Positions 15,080-23,000 of a stretch of DNA of 38,723 bases are shown here, piece by piece. The position numbers and the translations under genes are program-made. The DNA comes from Desulfovibrio sp. Lineage in GTDB: Bacteria; Desulfobacterota; Desulfovibrionia; Desulfovibrionales; Desulfovibrionaceae. The notes under the pieces were generated by a model. That model had not been told where the DNA came from. It ran no database searches and worked only from the letters and a program-made list of their open reading frames with translations. Location: contig JAISWB010000060.1 in assembly GCA_031271265.1 (NCBI GenBank), positions 1 through 38,723 on the forward strand, read 5' to 3'. The stretch's first letter is position 1. Each line of letters opens with the position of its first letter.

Positions 15080-16258
15080 TCAGCGGAGTTCTTCCTCGTA
15101 GTCCTCGTGCGTCCTCAATATCGGCACTCCCGAGCAGATGCCGCGATAAGCGAGGATCAGCAACGCGACAAGAAAAACTGAAAGGGCGACTTCCATCCAG
15201 CTTGGGAAATAGCGCTCGGCGGACGGCAGATTATAGTTGAAAGCGACCAGGCTCACATTGAACCGGTTGAGTACCACGCCGAGCACCGTAATTATCGCGG
15301 CACCCTGTATCAGGCCCGGGCGTTCCCTTCGGACGCCGATGAAATACATAACGGCCGGCAGGGCTACTCCTCCTCCGAGCTCCAGCAGAAACCAGGCTCC
15401 GAAGCCTGAGGAAAGATACTGCAGGTTGTTGCCCGCCGCCGTTTCTATGCACTTGATGATAAAATAGGCGAACATGAAAAGGGAAGCTCCCTTGCCGCAA
15501 GCCGAAACCGCTCTGTCGGCATCCCGCACATGGCGGTCGTCCGTGCAGTCGCGCAGGTACTTGTGCGCCAGCCCCCCTTCCACAACGACCATGCTCAACC
15601 CCGCGAACAGGCTGGAAAGGAGGAAAAACAGCGGCATGAGCCCTGAATACCACAGCGGGTGCATCTTGGAAGGAGCAATGAGATACAGGGACCCGAGGGA
15701 GCTTTGGTGTATGACGGCGACCACGGCTCCGATTACGGCCAGAGGCGCCGCCAGGCGCACGGCTCTTGCCCGCGCCTTTCTCCGGCCGAACCGCTCAAAA
15801 AGCGCCGGCAGCAGTTCGCCGGACAGGATCGCCAGATACAGGGCCACGCAGAGCCCGACCAGAAAAAGCGCCGAGGTCGTGCCCTGTGACAGGAAGAAGG
15901 GGTACACAAGCCTCCAGGGCTGCCCTACCTCATACACAAGAGCGATCACTTCAAAAAAATAGCCGAGAAAGGCCGTCGTCAACGCGGCCCGCACATAGAC
16001 ATGGAATTGCTTGAACCCGAAAATATAGTAGGCGGAGGCGACCGCAAACCCGCCCGCGGAAACGGCTATGCCGCAAAGGAGGTCAAAGGCCGTCCAGAAC
16101 CCCCAGGGATTCCGGTCACTGAGATTGGTGACGGCGCCGATGCCGCCTGTGAAACGCAGCAGGGTCAAACCGAGCCCCACGAGGAGGACGACAACAATCA
16201 AGCCCTTCTTTTTCACATGCCCTTTCAGGCCTTGACCGTCTGTGTGCCCGGAAGTCAT
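15080..16258 (-). CDS. NrfD/HybB-type quinol-interacting membrane subunit
   Basis: A 392-residue integral membrane protein of the NrfD/PsrC/HybB family with about ten hydrophobic segments (for example GLIVVVLLVGLGLTLLRF, WTAFDLLCGIAVSAGGFAVASAYYIFG, ALFLVGLCVALYLAILSGELLPAL). The family has no heme; it binds menaquinol and passes electrons to a partner ferredoxin subunit at the periplasmic face. The start overlaps the stop of the upstream ferredoxin gene by four bases (ATGA), the usual HybA-HybB pairing. In HybB the module reduces quinone with electrons from hydrogenase; in QrcD or NrfD the direction depends on the partner. Here the neighbours are a multiheme cytochrome and a flavin reductase, so quinol oxidation is the likely direction. 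Confidence 0.88.
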   Translation of the reverse strand: MTSGHTDGQGLKGHVKKKGLIVVVLLVGLGLTLLRFTGGIGAVTNLSDRNPWGFWTAFDLLCGIAVSAGGFAVASAYYIFGFKQFHVYVRAALTTAFLGYFFEVIALVYEVGQPWRLVYPFFLSQGTTSALFLVGLCVALYLAILSGELLPALFERFGRRKARARAVRLAAPLAVIGAVVAVIHQSSLGSLYLIAPSKMHPLWYSGLMPLFFLLSSLFAGLSMVVVEGGLAHKYLRDCTDDRHVRDADRAVSACGKGASLFMFAYFIIKCIETAAGNNLQYLSSGFGAWFLLELGGGVALPAVMYFIGVRRERPGLIQGAAIITVLGVVLNRFNVSLVAFNYNLPSAERYFPSWMEVALSVFLVALLILAYRGICSGVPILRTHEDYEEELR

Positions 16259-17220
16259 TGCCCGTCCTCCTTGTCGCCTTCGTAAACCTTTTTATGTGCT
16301 TCTCCGTCGGAAGCGCGCGCGCCGCCGCTTTCCGCCGCATCGTTCCTGCGCCGTCTGCCGAGGAAACAGACCGCGCCCAGAAGAACGGACAAGATGCCCG
16401 CGGTCATGCCGGCGGATTCAAGAATACCCGATGTCGTCCTTGAGGGGGAATCACTGCCCACTTCCGGCTGATCAAGCAAGGTATGCGGCACCGGAGACAG
16501 ATAAAGCCAGCAGGTTCCGCCTGCCTCATGCTCGCCGTAAATGTGTTTCACATATTTTTCCGGTGACTCCGTGATGCGCTCCCTGGCGATTTTCAGCAGT
16601 TCCGAGCGCTTTCCGAAAATCAGCGCCTTTTCCGGGCATCTTGAAACGCAGCCGGGCAGTTCCCCGGAGGCGAGGCGCGGGGCGCACATTGTACACTTGT
16701 AGATCAGGGGGTTCCGGGCATTGTGGTAATCGTAGGCCGGCACATAGAAAGGACAGGCAATCATGCAGTAACGGCATCCGACGCAGAGTTCCGGCCGGTA
16801 CAGAACCGGCCCCTCCGCAGTTTTGTACAACGCCTTGACGAAACAGGCGGAAGCGCAGGCCGGCTCGATGCAGTGGTTGCACTGAAATTTCCTGTGAACA
16901 GGACGGCGGCCCTCCACGTCATACCTGTTGACTACGGTATATCGCTGAAAATCGGTCCGGCGCTTTGTCGCAAGCACACTGCGGTCATAGAAGGGTTTTT
17001 CAGGAATCTTGTAACTCTCCGGCCTCGGCAAAATCTCGGCATTGACCGATTGGCAGGCCGCCTCACAGCTCCTGCAGCCGATACACAGCGTCGAGTCATG
17101 AAGAACGCCTACTGCATCGGGATGCCCTTCGGCGGCGGCGGAGGCCGGTCGACAATTGACGGGCGAGGCCGCGGCAACGATGCCCGCCGAAGTCAGCGAC
17201 AGGAATTTTCTTCGGTTCAT
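16255..17220 (-). CDS. Tat-exported four-cluster ferredoxin subunit, HybA/DsrO-like
   Basis: A 321-residue periplasmic iron-sulfur protein. Its N-terminus MNRRKFLSL with a hydrophobic stretch is a Tat signal. Sixteen cysteines fall into four groups for four [4Fe-4S] clusters: CIGCRSCEAAC, CNHCIEPACASAC, CVGCRYCMIAC and CTMC...GCVSRC. A C-terminal membrane helix (about 275-292, TAGILSVLLGAVCFLG) followed by Arg residues anchors it as in HybA, and the tail is charged. It is the electron wire between the NrfD-type subunit encoded next and the multiheme cytochrome encoded before it. No clear ribosome-binding site precedes the ATG at 17220, which lies 38 bases after the cytochrome stop. Confidence 0.9.
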   Translation of the reverse strand: MNRRKFLSLTSAGIVAAASPVNCRPASAAAEGHPDAVGVLHDSTLCIGCRSCEAACQSVNAEILPRPESYKIPEKPFYDRSVLATKRRTDFQRYTVVNRYDVEGRRPVHRKFQCNHCIEPACASACFVKALYKTAEGPVLYRPELCVGCRYCMIACPFYVPAYDYHNARNPLIYKCTMCAPRLASGELPGCVSRCPEKALIFGKRSELLKIARERITESPEKYVKHIYGEHEAGGTCWLYLSPVPHTLLDQPEVGSDSPSRTTSGILESAGMTAGILSVLLGAVCFLGRRRRNDAAESGGARASDGEAHKKVYEGDKEDGQ

Positions 17221-17258
17221 GGAGGATATCCCGTTCCCCTTTTACATCCTTGCCGGGA

Positions 17259-17951
17259 CTATTGCTTTCCCGCCGGGATTGGATTCATGTCGAAGGTGTG
17301 GCAAGTGAGACAATATGTGGCGGAAACCTCATGCGCCTTGTGGCAGACGGTGCAGTTGATCGGACCGAGATGCGAGCCGTGGGGGTTTCTTGAGGGATGG
17401 TCCTTGCCGGGCGTCTTTGCGGCAAGCTCCTCGTAGCTCGCATGGCAACTGAAACAGGTCTTGTTCGCCGGCTTGTCGTCGAGAAGCGGCAGCCTGTTCC
17501 CGTGGCACGAAGAGCAGGCGACATCCTTTGCGGAATGCACCGCGGCCAGAAACGGCGAGTTTGCCCATTCAGCGGTTATCTCGGGCAGGAATTTCATTGT
17601 CTGCGCGTCGGGTACGCCGATGGATTCCCTGCCGGGCAGGGCGAACGAAAGACCTTCCTCGATTATATGGCAGTATGTACATTCAAGTTTCTTTTCCGAA
17701 AAATGTTTTTTATGAACCTTTGCGGAAAAAACGCTCGTATCTCTCAGCGTCTCCGACGCGGGGAGATGGCACTGCATACAGGAGGAAATATTGTCTTCAC
17801 CTTCCACAAGCATGTGGTTTTCGGGCAAAACGGCCTGTACGTCGGTATGACAGGATGTCGAGCATTTGCCGGGCGGTTCCTGCGCCGCGGCAAACCCGGC
17901 GTCCGGATATGCGGCGACCGCCAAAAAGAAAAGCAGGAAGGTATATTTCAT
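17259..17951 (-). CDS. Periplasmic multiheme cytochrome c (six CxxCH plus one CxxxCH)
   Basis: A 230-residue cytochrome with a Sec signal (MKYTFLLFFLAVAAYPDAGFA). Standard heme sites are at 58-62, 91-95, 146-150, 166-170, 200-204 and 214-218. A seventh, irregular CSTSCH (30-35) has three residues between the cysteines. The high His content supports bis-His ligation. It sits between the flavoprotein and the ferredoxin/NrfD genes, so it most likely feeds the flavoprotein, as the separate cytochrome does in two-subunit flavocytochrome c and methacrylate reductase systems, or acts like QrcA in the Qrc complex. The frame is open upstream to 18281, but the signal peptide fixes the start at 17951. 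A strong hairpin (18013-18043) precedes it. Confidence 0.9.
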   Translation of the reverse strand: MKYTFLLFFLAVAAYPDAGFAAAQEPPGKCSTSCHTDVQAVLPENHMLVEGEDNISSCMQCHLPASETLRDTSVFSAKVHKKHFSEKKLECTYCHIIEEGLSFALPGRESIGVPDAQTMKFLPEITAEWANSPFLAAVHSAKDVACSSCHGNRLPLLDDKPANKTCFSCHASYEELAAKTPGKDHPSRNPHGSHLGPINCTVCHKAHEVSATYCLTCHTFDMNPIPAGKQ

Positions 17952-18012
17952 CAGAAAGGCCTTTATGGTCCGAACAAACTGTAAGGACAAAAGCGACGAC
18001 AAGGTCCGGCGG

Positions 18013-18043
18013 GACGGGCGGCGGAATTTTTCCGCCGCCCGTC
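18013..18043 (-). other. Intercistronic hairpin between flavoprotein and cytochrome genes
   Basis: A perfect 13-bp GC-rich stem (18013-18025 with 18031-18043) and 5-base loop, starting about 25 bases after the flavoprotein stop. No T tract follows on the minus strand, so it is more likely an mRNA-stabilising or processing element than a full terminator. It could give more flavoprotein than electron-transfer subunits. Confidence 0.75.
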
Positions 18044-18067
18044 TCCCCGGTTCAGAGGTTATGACGG

Positions 18068-19627
18068 TTATGCTTTTTCCGCAGCCGCGTTTCTTCCGGC
18101 GACACGGCCGAAAACAGTCGCGTCCGGTATGGCGTTGGAGCCGAGGCGGTTCGATCCGTGCACGCCGCCGCAGACTTCGCCGGCGGCATAGAATTTCGGA
18201 ATTATTTCGCCGAAGATGTCGATGACCTGCGCTTTGGGATTGATCCTCAGCCCGCCCATGGTGTGGTGTACGGCCGGCCATTGGGGCACGCCGTAATACG
18301 GTCCCTTTTCCATGTTCACCATCTGGGGCGTAATGGGCTTGTTGAATTCGGGGTCCTTCCCGCTCTTGAGGTATTCGTTGTGTTTTTTAACGGTCTCTTC
18401 CAGGGCCGCCTTGTTTATTTTCAACTGATCGGCCACGCCGCCGACGGTATCGGACACCGCTATCCTTTTCTTCGCGACGAAAGCGTCCAGATTTTTCTGC
18501 TCTGCACCGATTTTCTGAAGCATTTCAAGGTTGAAGATGGAATAGGTGGGCTTGTGCGCATCGCCGAGTTTGAGCTGGGCGAAAGAAACGACGTCGCGGC
18601 GCTCCTGCTCGCTGACAAAGCGCTTTCCGGCTTTCGTGACATAGACGACGCCGGCTCCGGGGCCGTTGAAAGGATAGAGTCCCGCTTCATCCAGTACGCC
18701 GCTCTCCGGGTCGGCGTAGGGATACAACTGGATGAAGGTCATCGGCAGGGTATCCGCGCCGATATTCTGGGAGAAGCGGATTATTTCACCTGTGGCGCCC
18801 TTGTGGTTTGTCGAAAGAAAACTTTCCTTCAGGTACGGATAATGATCCGTGCGCATCTTCAAATCGCGGGAAAATCCGCCGGAGGCCAGCACCAGCGCCC
18901 GGTTCACCTTGATGTTGGCGACCTTGCCGCCGCTGCGGCCGCCGCCGCCGATTTTCACCTCGACGCCCAGAACGGGACCGCCTTCGACGGCGCGCCAGAT
19001 CCATGTCACTTCGTTTTGCAGGCGAGGTTCGGGGCACCCGTATTTCAGGGCGATTCTGTGCAACGGCTCCACATAGCCGCGACCGTTGTATTCCTCGCAA
19101 ATGTGCGTGCGGTACGCGGAATGTCCGCCGGCTTTGGCCAGAACAGGCTTCAGCTTGCAACCGCCTTCGTTGATCATCCAGTTCAGGGCATCGGGAGCGC
19201 CCTCGGCCAGAATTTTCGCAAGTTCCGGAATGGGGAATTCGTCGCCGCCCAGGATGGTGTCCTTCGTATGCAGCGCGGCGCTGTCGTCGCCGTAGTTGAG
19301 CTTTTGCCGGAGATGCAGTTCGGAATCCCACGCCGCATACAGGCCGCCGTCGATAATGGAGTTGCCGCCGTATGTCGGCATTTTTTCCAGAATAACCGTC
19401 TTCGCCCCGGCTTTTGCGGCCTCCGCGCCGGCTGCGAAGCCGGCGAAGCCGGAACCGATGACCACTACGTCAAATGTTTCATCCCACTTTGTCGGAAGCG
19501 CGCGGGTCTTGGCGGCCGCCTCGGCGTCCTTCGTAAGGCTGAGATCCATGGCTAGTGAAGTGGCTACAACCGCTGTGCCTACGGCGGCACCCTTCAGAAA
19601 AGAACGTCGGCCTACTTTGTCGCTCAT
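18068..19627 (-). CDS. Tat-exported FAD-dependent reductase, fumarate/urocanate reductase family
   Basis: A 519-residue flavoprotein. The Tat signal GRRSFLKGAAVGTAVVATS leads to the FAD domain (IGSGFAGFAAG, 58-67; EKMPTYGGNS; closing AAGEVCGGVHGSNRLGSNA). Compared with Shewanella flavocytochrome c3, the proton-donor Arg (RRDVV, about 344), the His of VHHTMGG (455) and the substrate Arg of SNRLGSNA (494) are kept. The His of QAHPT is replaced by Tyr302 (IQLYPYADPESG), as in several non-fumarate reductases, so fumarate is not the obvious substrate. Heme and FMN domains are absent; the cytochrome is the next gene. The start at 19627 has GGAG seven bases upstream; an in-frame ATG at 19690 behind AAGGAGG is an alternative. 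Confidence 0.88.
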   Translation of the reverse strand: MSDKVGRRSFLKGAAVGTAVVATSLAMDLSLTKDAEAAAKTRALPTKWDETFDVVVIGSGFAGFAAGAEAAKAGAKTVILEKMPTYGGNSIIDGGLYAAWDSELHLRQKLNYGDDSAALHTKDTILGGDEFPIPELAKILAEGAPDALNWMINEGGCKLKPVLAKAGGHSAYRTHICEEYNGRGYVEPLHRIALKYGCPEPRLQNEVTWIWRAVEGGPVLGVEVKIGGGGRSGGKVANIKVNRALVLASGGFSRDLKMRTDHYPYLKESFLSTNHKGATGEIIRFSQNIGADTLPMTFIQLYPYADPESGVLDEAGLYPFNGPGAGVVYVTKAGKRFVSEQERRDVVSFAQLKLGDAHKPTYSIFNLEMLQKIGAEQKNLDAFVAKKRIAVSDTVGGVADQLKINKAALEETVKKHNEYLKSGKDPEFNKPITPQMVNMEKGPYYGVPQWPAVHHTMGGLRINPKAQVIDIFGEIIPKFYAAGEVCGGVHGSNRLGSNAIPDATVFGRVAGRNAAAEKA

Positions 19628-19643
19628 AATCGGCTCCTTTGTA

Positions 19644-19675
19644 TTGAAAAAATCTTGAAAAAATCTTGAAAAAAA
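19644..19675. repeat. Three phased A-tracts, 11-bp period
   Basis: TTGAAAAAATC at 19644-19654 and 19655-19665, then TTGAAAAAAACC from 19666. A-tracts one helical turn apart are expected to bend DNA. They lie between the two possible starts of the flavoprotein gene. Confidence 0.75.
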
Positions 19676-19751
19676 CCTCCAACGTCCCATTTAAACCATC
19701 AAACCTCCTTTTCGATTCAAGAAAATATTGACTTGTGCTTATCCTTACCTT

Positions 19752-19780
19752 GTGAAATCTTTGCAGAGCAATGATTTCAC
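19752..19780. promoter_or_regulatory. 29-bp dyad, probable operator in a divergent intergenic region
   Basis: GTGAAATC (19752-19759) and GATTTCAC (19773-19780) are perfect inverted arms; the core TTGC-AGA-GCAA is also palindromic. In all, 24 of the 28 bases flanking the central G are paired (12 of 14 base pairs). The right arm overlaps the -35 of the rightward promoter at 19776-19804. The region separates the flavin-reductase operon (-) from the FAD/Fe-S dehydrogenase (+), so one protein bound here could control both. The cognate regulator is not identifiable in the window. Confidence 0.6.
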
Positions 19781-19804
19781 GGCACAAAAACATTTTTCCA
19801 TAAT
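19776..19804 (+). promoter_or_regulatory. Sigma-70 promoter of the FAD/Fe-S dehydrogenase gene
   Basis: TTCACG (19776-19781), 17-base spacer, CATAAT (19799-19804). Predicted start near 19811 gives a leader of about 250 bases. That leader contains a 9-bp hairpin, CCTGCCCCG (19933-19941) with CGGGGCAGG (19967-19975). No other gene is supported between 19628 and 20063. Confidence 0.55.
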
Positions 19805-20063
19805 AATACCCGCTTTTCCGATATCACGCAACCATAAAAATTTGGAAAGCGTGCATCAATATACGGCAGCGGCAAAAAATGAGGGAGGCAACGCGCCTGT
19901 GGATTATTTCACGCGGCTTTGATAGAAAAGGCCCTGCCCCGAACCGGGCGCCTTTCCCGGCGCGGGCGGGGCAGGCTTCGCCGCGGCGGTCTCCGGGCCG
20001 TCGTCCTTCCGCGGCCGACTCCCCGCATCGGGGCCTGCCGACCACAGTGAATAAGGAACGCGA

Positions 20064-23000
20064 GTGATTTCGAAAGGTCCGCATATATCCGTCGATGCCC
20101 CCTCCCTGGTGCCGCGCGTGCTGCGCATAAACGCGGGCGAGTTTGCAGGCTGGCCGGAAAGCGTGCGCCTGCTGGCCGTGGATTTGGCCGGCGAACTGTT
20201 CCTGGTGCGCTGCAACCCCTTCATCGACCCCGAAACAGTGAAAAAAAGCGTCCAGGAACGTTTTGAAAGCTCCCGGCGCGCCCTTGCCCACCATTACGCC
20301 ACCTCTATAAGCGAAGGCATCACCATGTTCTGGAGCGCCCATGAAAGCGACATGGCCTTCAGACGGGAAACCGTCGGCCGCCTGCGCGCCCTTCTTCCCC
20401 CGGAATGCGTGGACACGAGCCGCAGGGCGCTGGTCGAAAATGCGACCGATGCCACAGACCTGCGTCTGGAATTGCCCCTGCTCGTCGTCAGCCCCTTGAA
20501 CGCCGAACATGTGGCCCTTGTGGTCCGGCTGGCTGCGGAGATGCAGTTCGCTCTCGTACCGCGCGGCAGCGGCACAGGATTGACCGGCGGGGCCATTCCG
20601 GCCCGCAAACGCTGCGTGATTCTCTCCACGGCGCGCATGACCGGCATAGGCCCCGTTGACGCGGAAGAGGGCCGCATCAGCCTTCAGGCCGGGGTCGTCA
20701 CCATGGACGCTTACCGCGAAGCCGCCAAACACGGTTTTTTGTTCAGCGTGGATCCGGCCTCCAAAGCGGCCTCCAGCATAGGCGGCAACATCGCCGAAAA
20801 CGCCGGCGGGCCGCTCTGCTTCGAATACGGAACCACCATAGACAACCTCCTCTCCTGGCGCATGGTCACGCCCGCCGGGGAACTGGTCGAAATCACCCGC
20901 AAGGTCCACCCCGGACACAAAATACTGCCCGAAGAAACGGCCGTTTTCGAAGTGCGCTCCGCAAACGGTGAACTGCTCCGGCGCGTGGAACTGCGCGGAG
21001 ACGCCGTCCGCAAACCCGGTCTGGGCAAGGACGTGACGAACAAGGCCCTGGGCGGCCTGCCCGGCATCCAGAAAGAAGGCACGGACGGCGTGATCGTGGA
21101 CGGGGTCTTCATCCTGCATCGCTTTCTCGCCCACTACCGGGTCATGGTCCTGGAATTTTACGGCCGGAGCATGGAAAACTGCATGCTCACCGTCAACGAC
21201 ATCGTGGCCTTGCGCAACGAATCCCGGCGGCGCGGCGATGCGGTCAAAATTACCGCTCTGGAGGAATTCGGCCTCCGCTATGTGCAGGCCATAGGCTACC
21301 GCAAAAAATCCTCGGCGTACGAGGGCGACCCTATTTCCGTCCTCATCCTGCAACTGGACAGCGACGACGAAAAAGCCCTGGCGGAAAGCGTGGACGGCAT
21401 CATGCGCATCTGCGGGTCCTACGACGGCGTGGACGCCTTTGTCGCGGCGGACGCCGCCGAAGCCGAGGAATTCTGGCAGGACAGGCACCGCCTCTCGGCC
21501 ATAGCCAAACGCACCTCCGGCTTCAAAATAAACGAGGACGTGGTGCTGCCCCTGAACGCCATACCCGATTTCGCCCTGTACCTCGAAAACCTGAACCTGG
21601 AATACGCCGCCAGAGCCTACCGCGAAGCGCTGCGCCGCTGCCTGCCGCTGCCCGGTCTGCCCGAAGAGGAACCGAGCATCCAGGCCGAACTGGATTTCGC
21701 GGGACGCATCGTCAAAGGCGAAGTTTCCTCGCTGGATCTTTCGGAACAGGAACTGCAGATGCGCGCCCGTCTTTTTTTCCGCGCTCTGGCGGCCGATTAC
21801 CCGCAACACGCGGCGGACGCCGAACACATCCGAAACAACTTCATCAATTCCGCGGTCAGCGCGGCAAGCCACATGCACGCCGGGGACGGCAACTGGCATG
21901 TGAATATCCCCGTCAACTCCAACAACGCCGCCATGCTTGCCGACGCGGACAAGGCGGCGCGCCTGGTCATGGCCAAGGCCCAGGAACTGGGCGGCGAGGT
22001 CACGGGCGAACACGGCATCGGCATCACCAAGATCGCCTTCCTGACGGCGGAAAAAATGGGAGCCTTCGTCGACTACAAAGAAGCCGTGGACCCGCGCAAC
22101 ATTTTCAACCCGGCCAAACTAACTTCCCGCGAGCTGCCCGAACGCCCCTACACGTTCTCTTTCAACGGCCTCATCGAGGATATCCGGCGCAGCGGGCTTG
22201 CGGACAAAGAACGGTTGATTTCCATGCTGCAGAACGTGCAGGTCTGCACGCGCTGCGGCAAATGCCGCGCCGACTGCCCGGTCTTTTCTCCGGAACGGGG
22301 CCTGCAGGGCCAGCCGCGTAACAAGAACATGGTCCTGGGATCGCTCGTGGAGGCGATCTATTATTCCCAGGTCAACCACGGCCGCGCCGACCCCAACCTT
22401 CTGGATGAACTGCGCGACATGATGGAGCAGTGCACGGGCTGCGGGCGCTGCGCGGCCGCGTGCCCGGTCAAGATAGACTCGCCGGAAGTGGCGGTGGCCC
22501 TGCGCGGCTATCTTGAAGAAGAAGGCGCCGGAGGACACCCGCTCAAGTCCCGCGCCTTGCATTTTCTGTCGGAAGATCCTCCGCGCCGCCTGCCTCTGGC
22601 GGGCAAGGCGGCTTCCGTCGGCCAGTCCGTGCAGAACCGCATCCTGCCCTTTGTGCCGGCCGCGCTGCGCGCGCGGGCGGCAAGCCCCCTTTTCCGCGCC
22701 CCCGGCCCGCGTCCGGGCTACAGGAACCTGCGGGAACGCCTGCGCGGGGACGCGGGCATGATTTTTGTTCCCAAGGGGGACGTCAAGGGCACGATGCTGT
22801 ATTTTCCCGGCTGCGGGGCCGGTATTTTTTACTCCGGCATCGGCACGGCCGCCCTCGCCCTGCTCCTGTCCGCCGGTTACGCCGTCGTATTGCCCGATGA
22901 ACACGTCTGCTGCGGCTACCCCCTGCTTGCGGCCGGATTGCTCGACCTGTTCGCCGCGAACCGGGACCGCAACATCAAGCTGCTGCGCGCCTGCGCGGAA

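Noticed and set aside
17952..18281. N-terminal extension of the cytochrome
   Set aside because: It overlaps the flavoprotein gene and would bury the signal peptide.
19879..20067. 62-codon frame overlapping the dehydrogenase start by GTGA
   Set aside because: The overlap looks like coupling, but there is no ribosome-binding site and the Pro/Arg-rich product reads as GC-rich leader.
19824..22013. 729-residue minus-strand open frame, and similarly 22119-23933
   Set aside because: Mirror frames of the FAD/Fe-S dehydrogenase with no recognisable domain.
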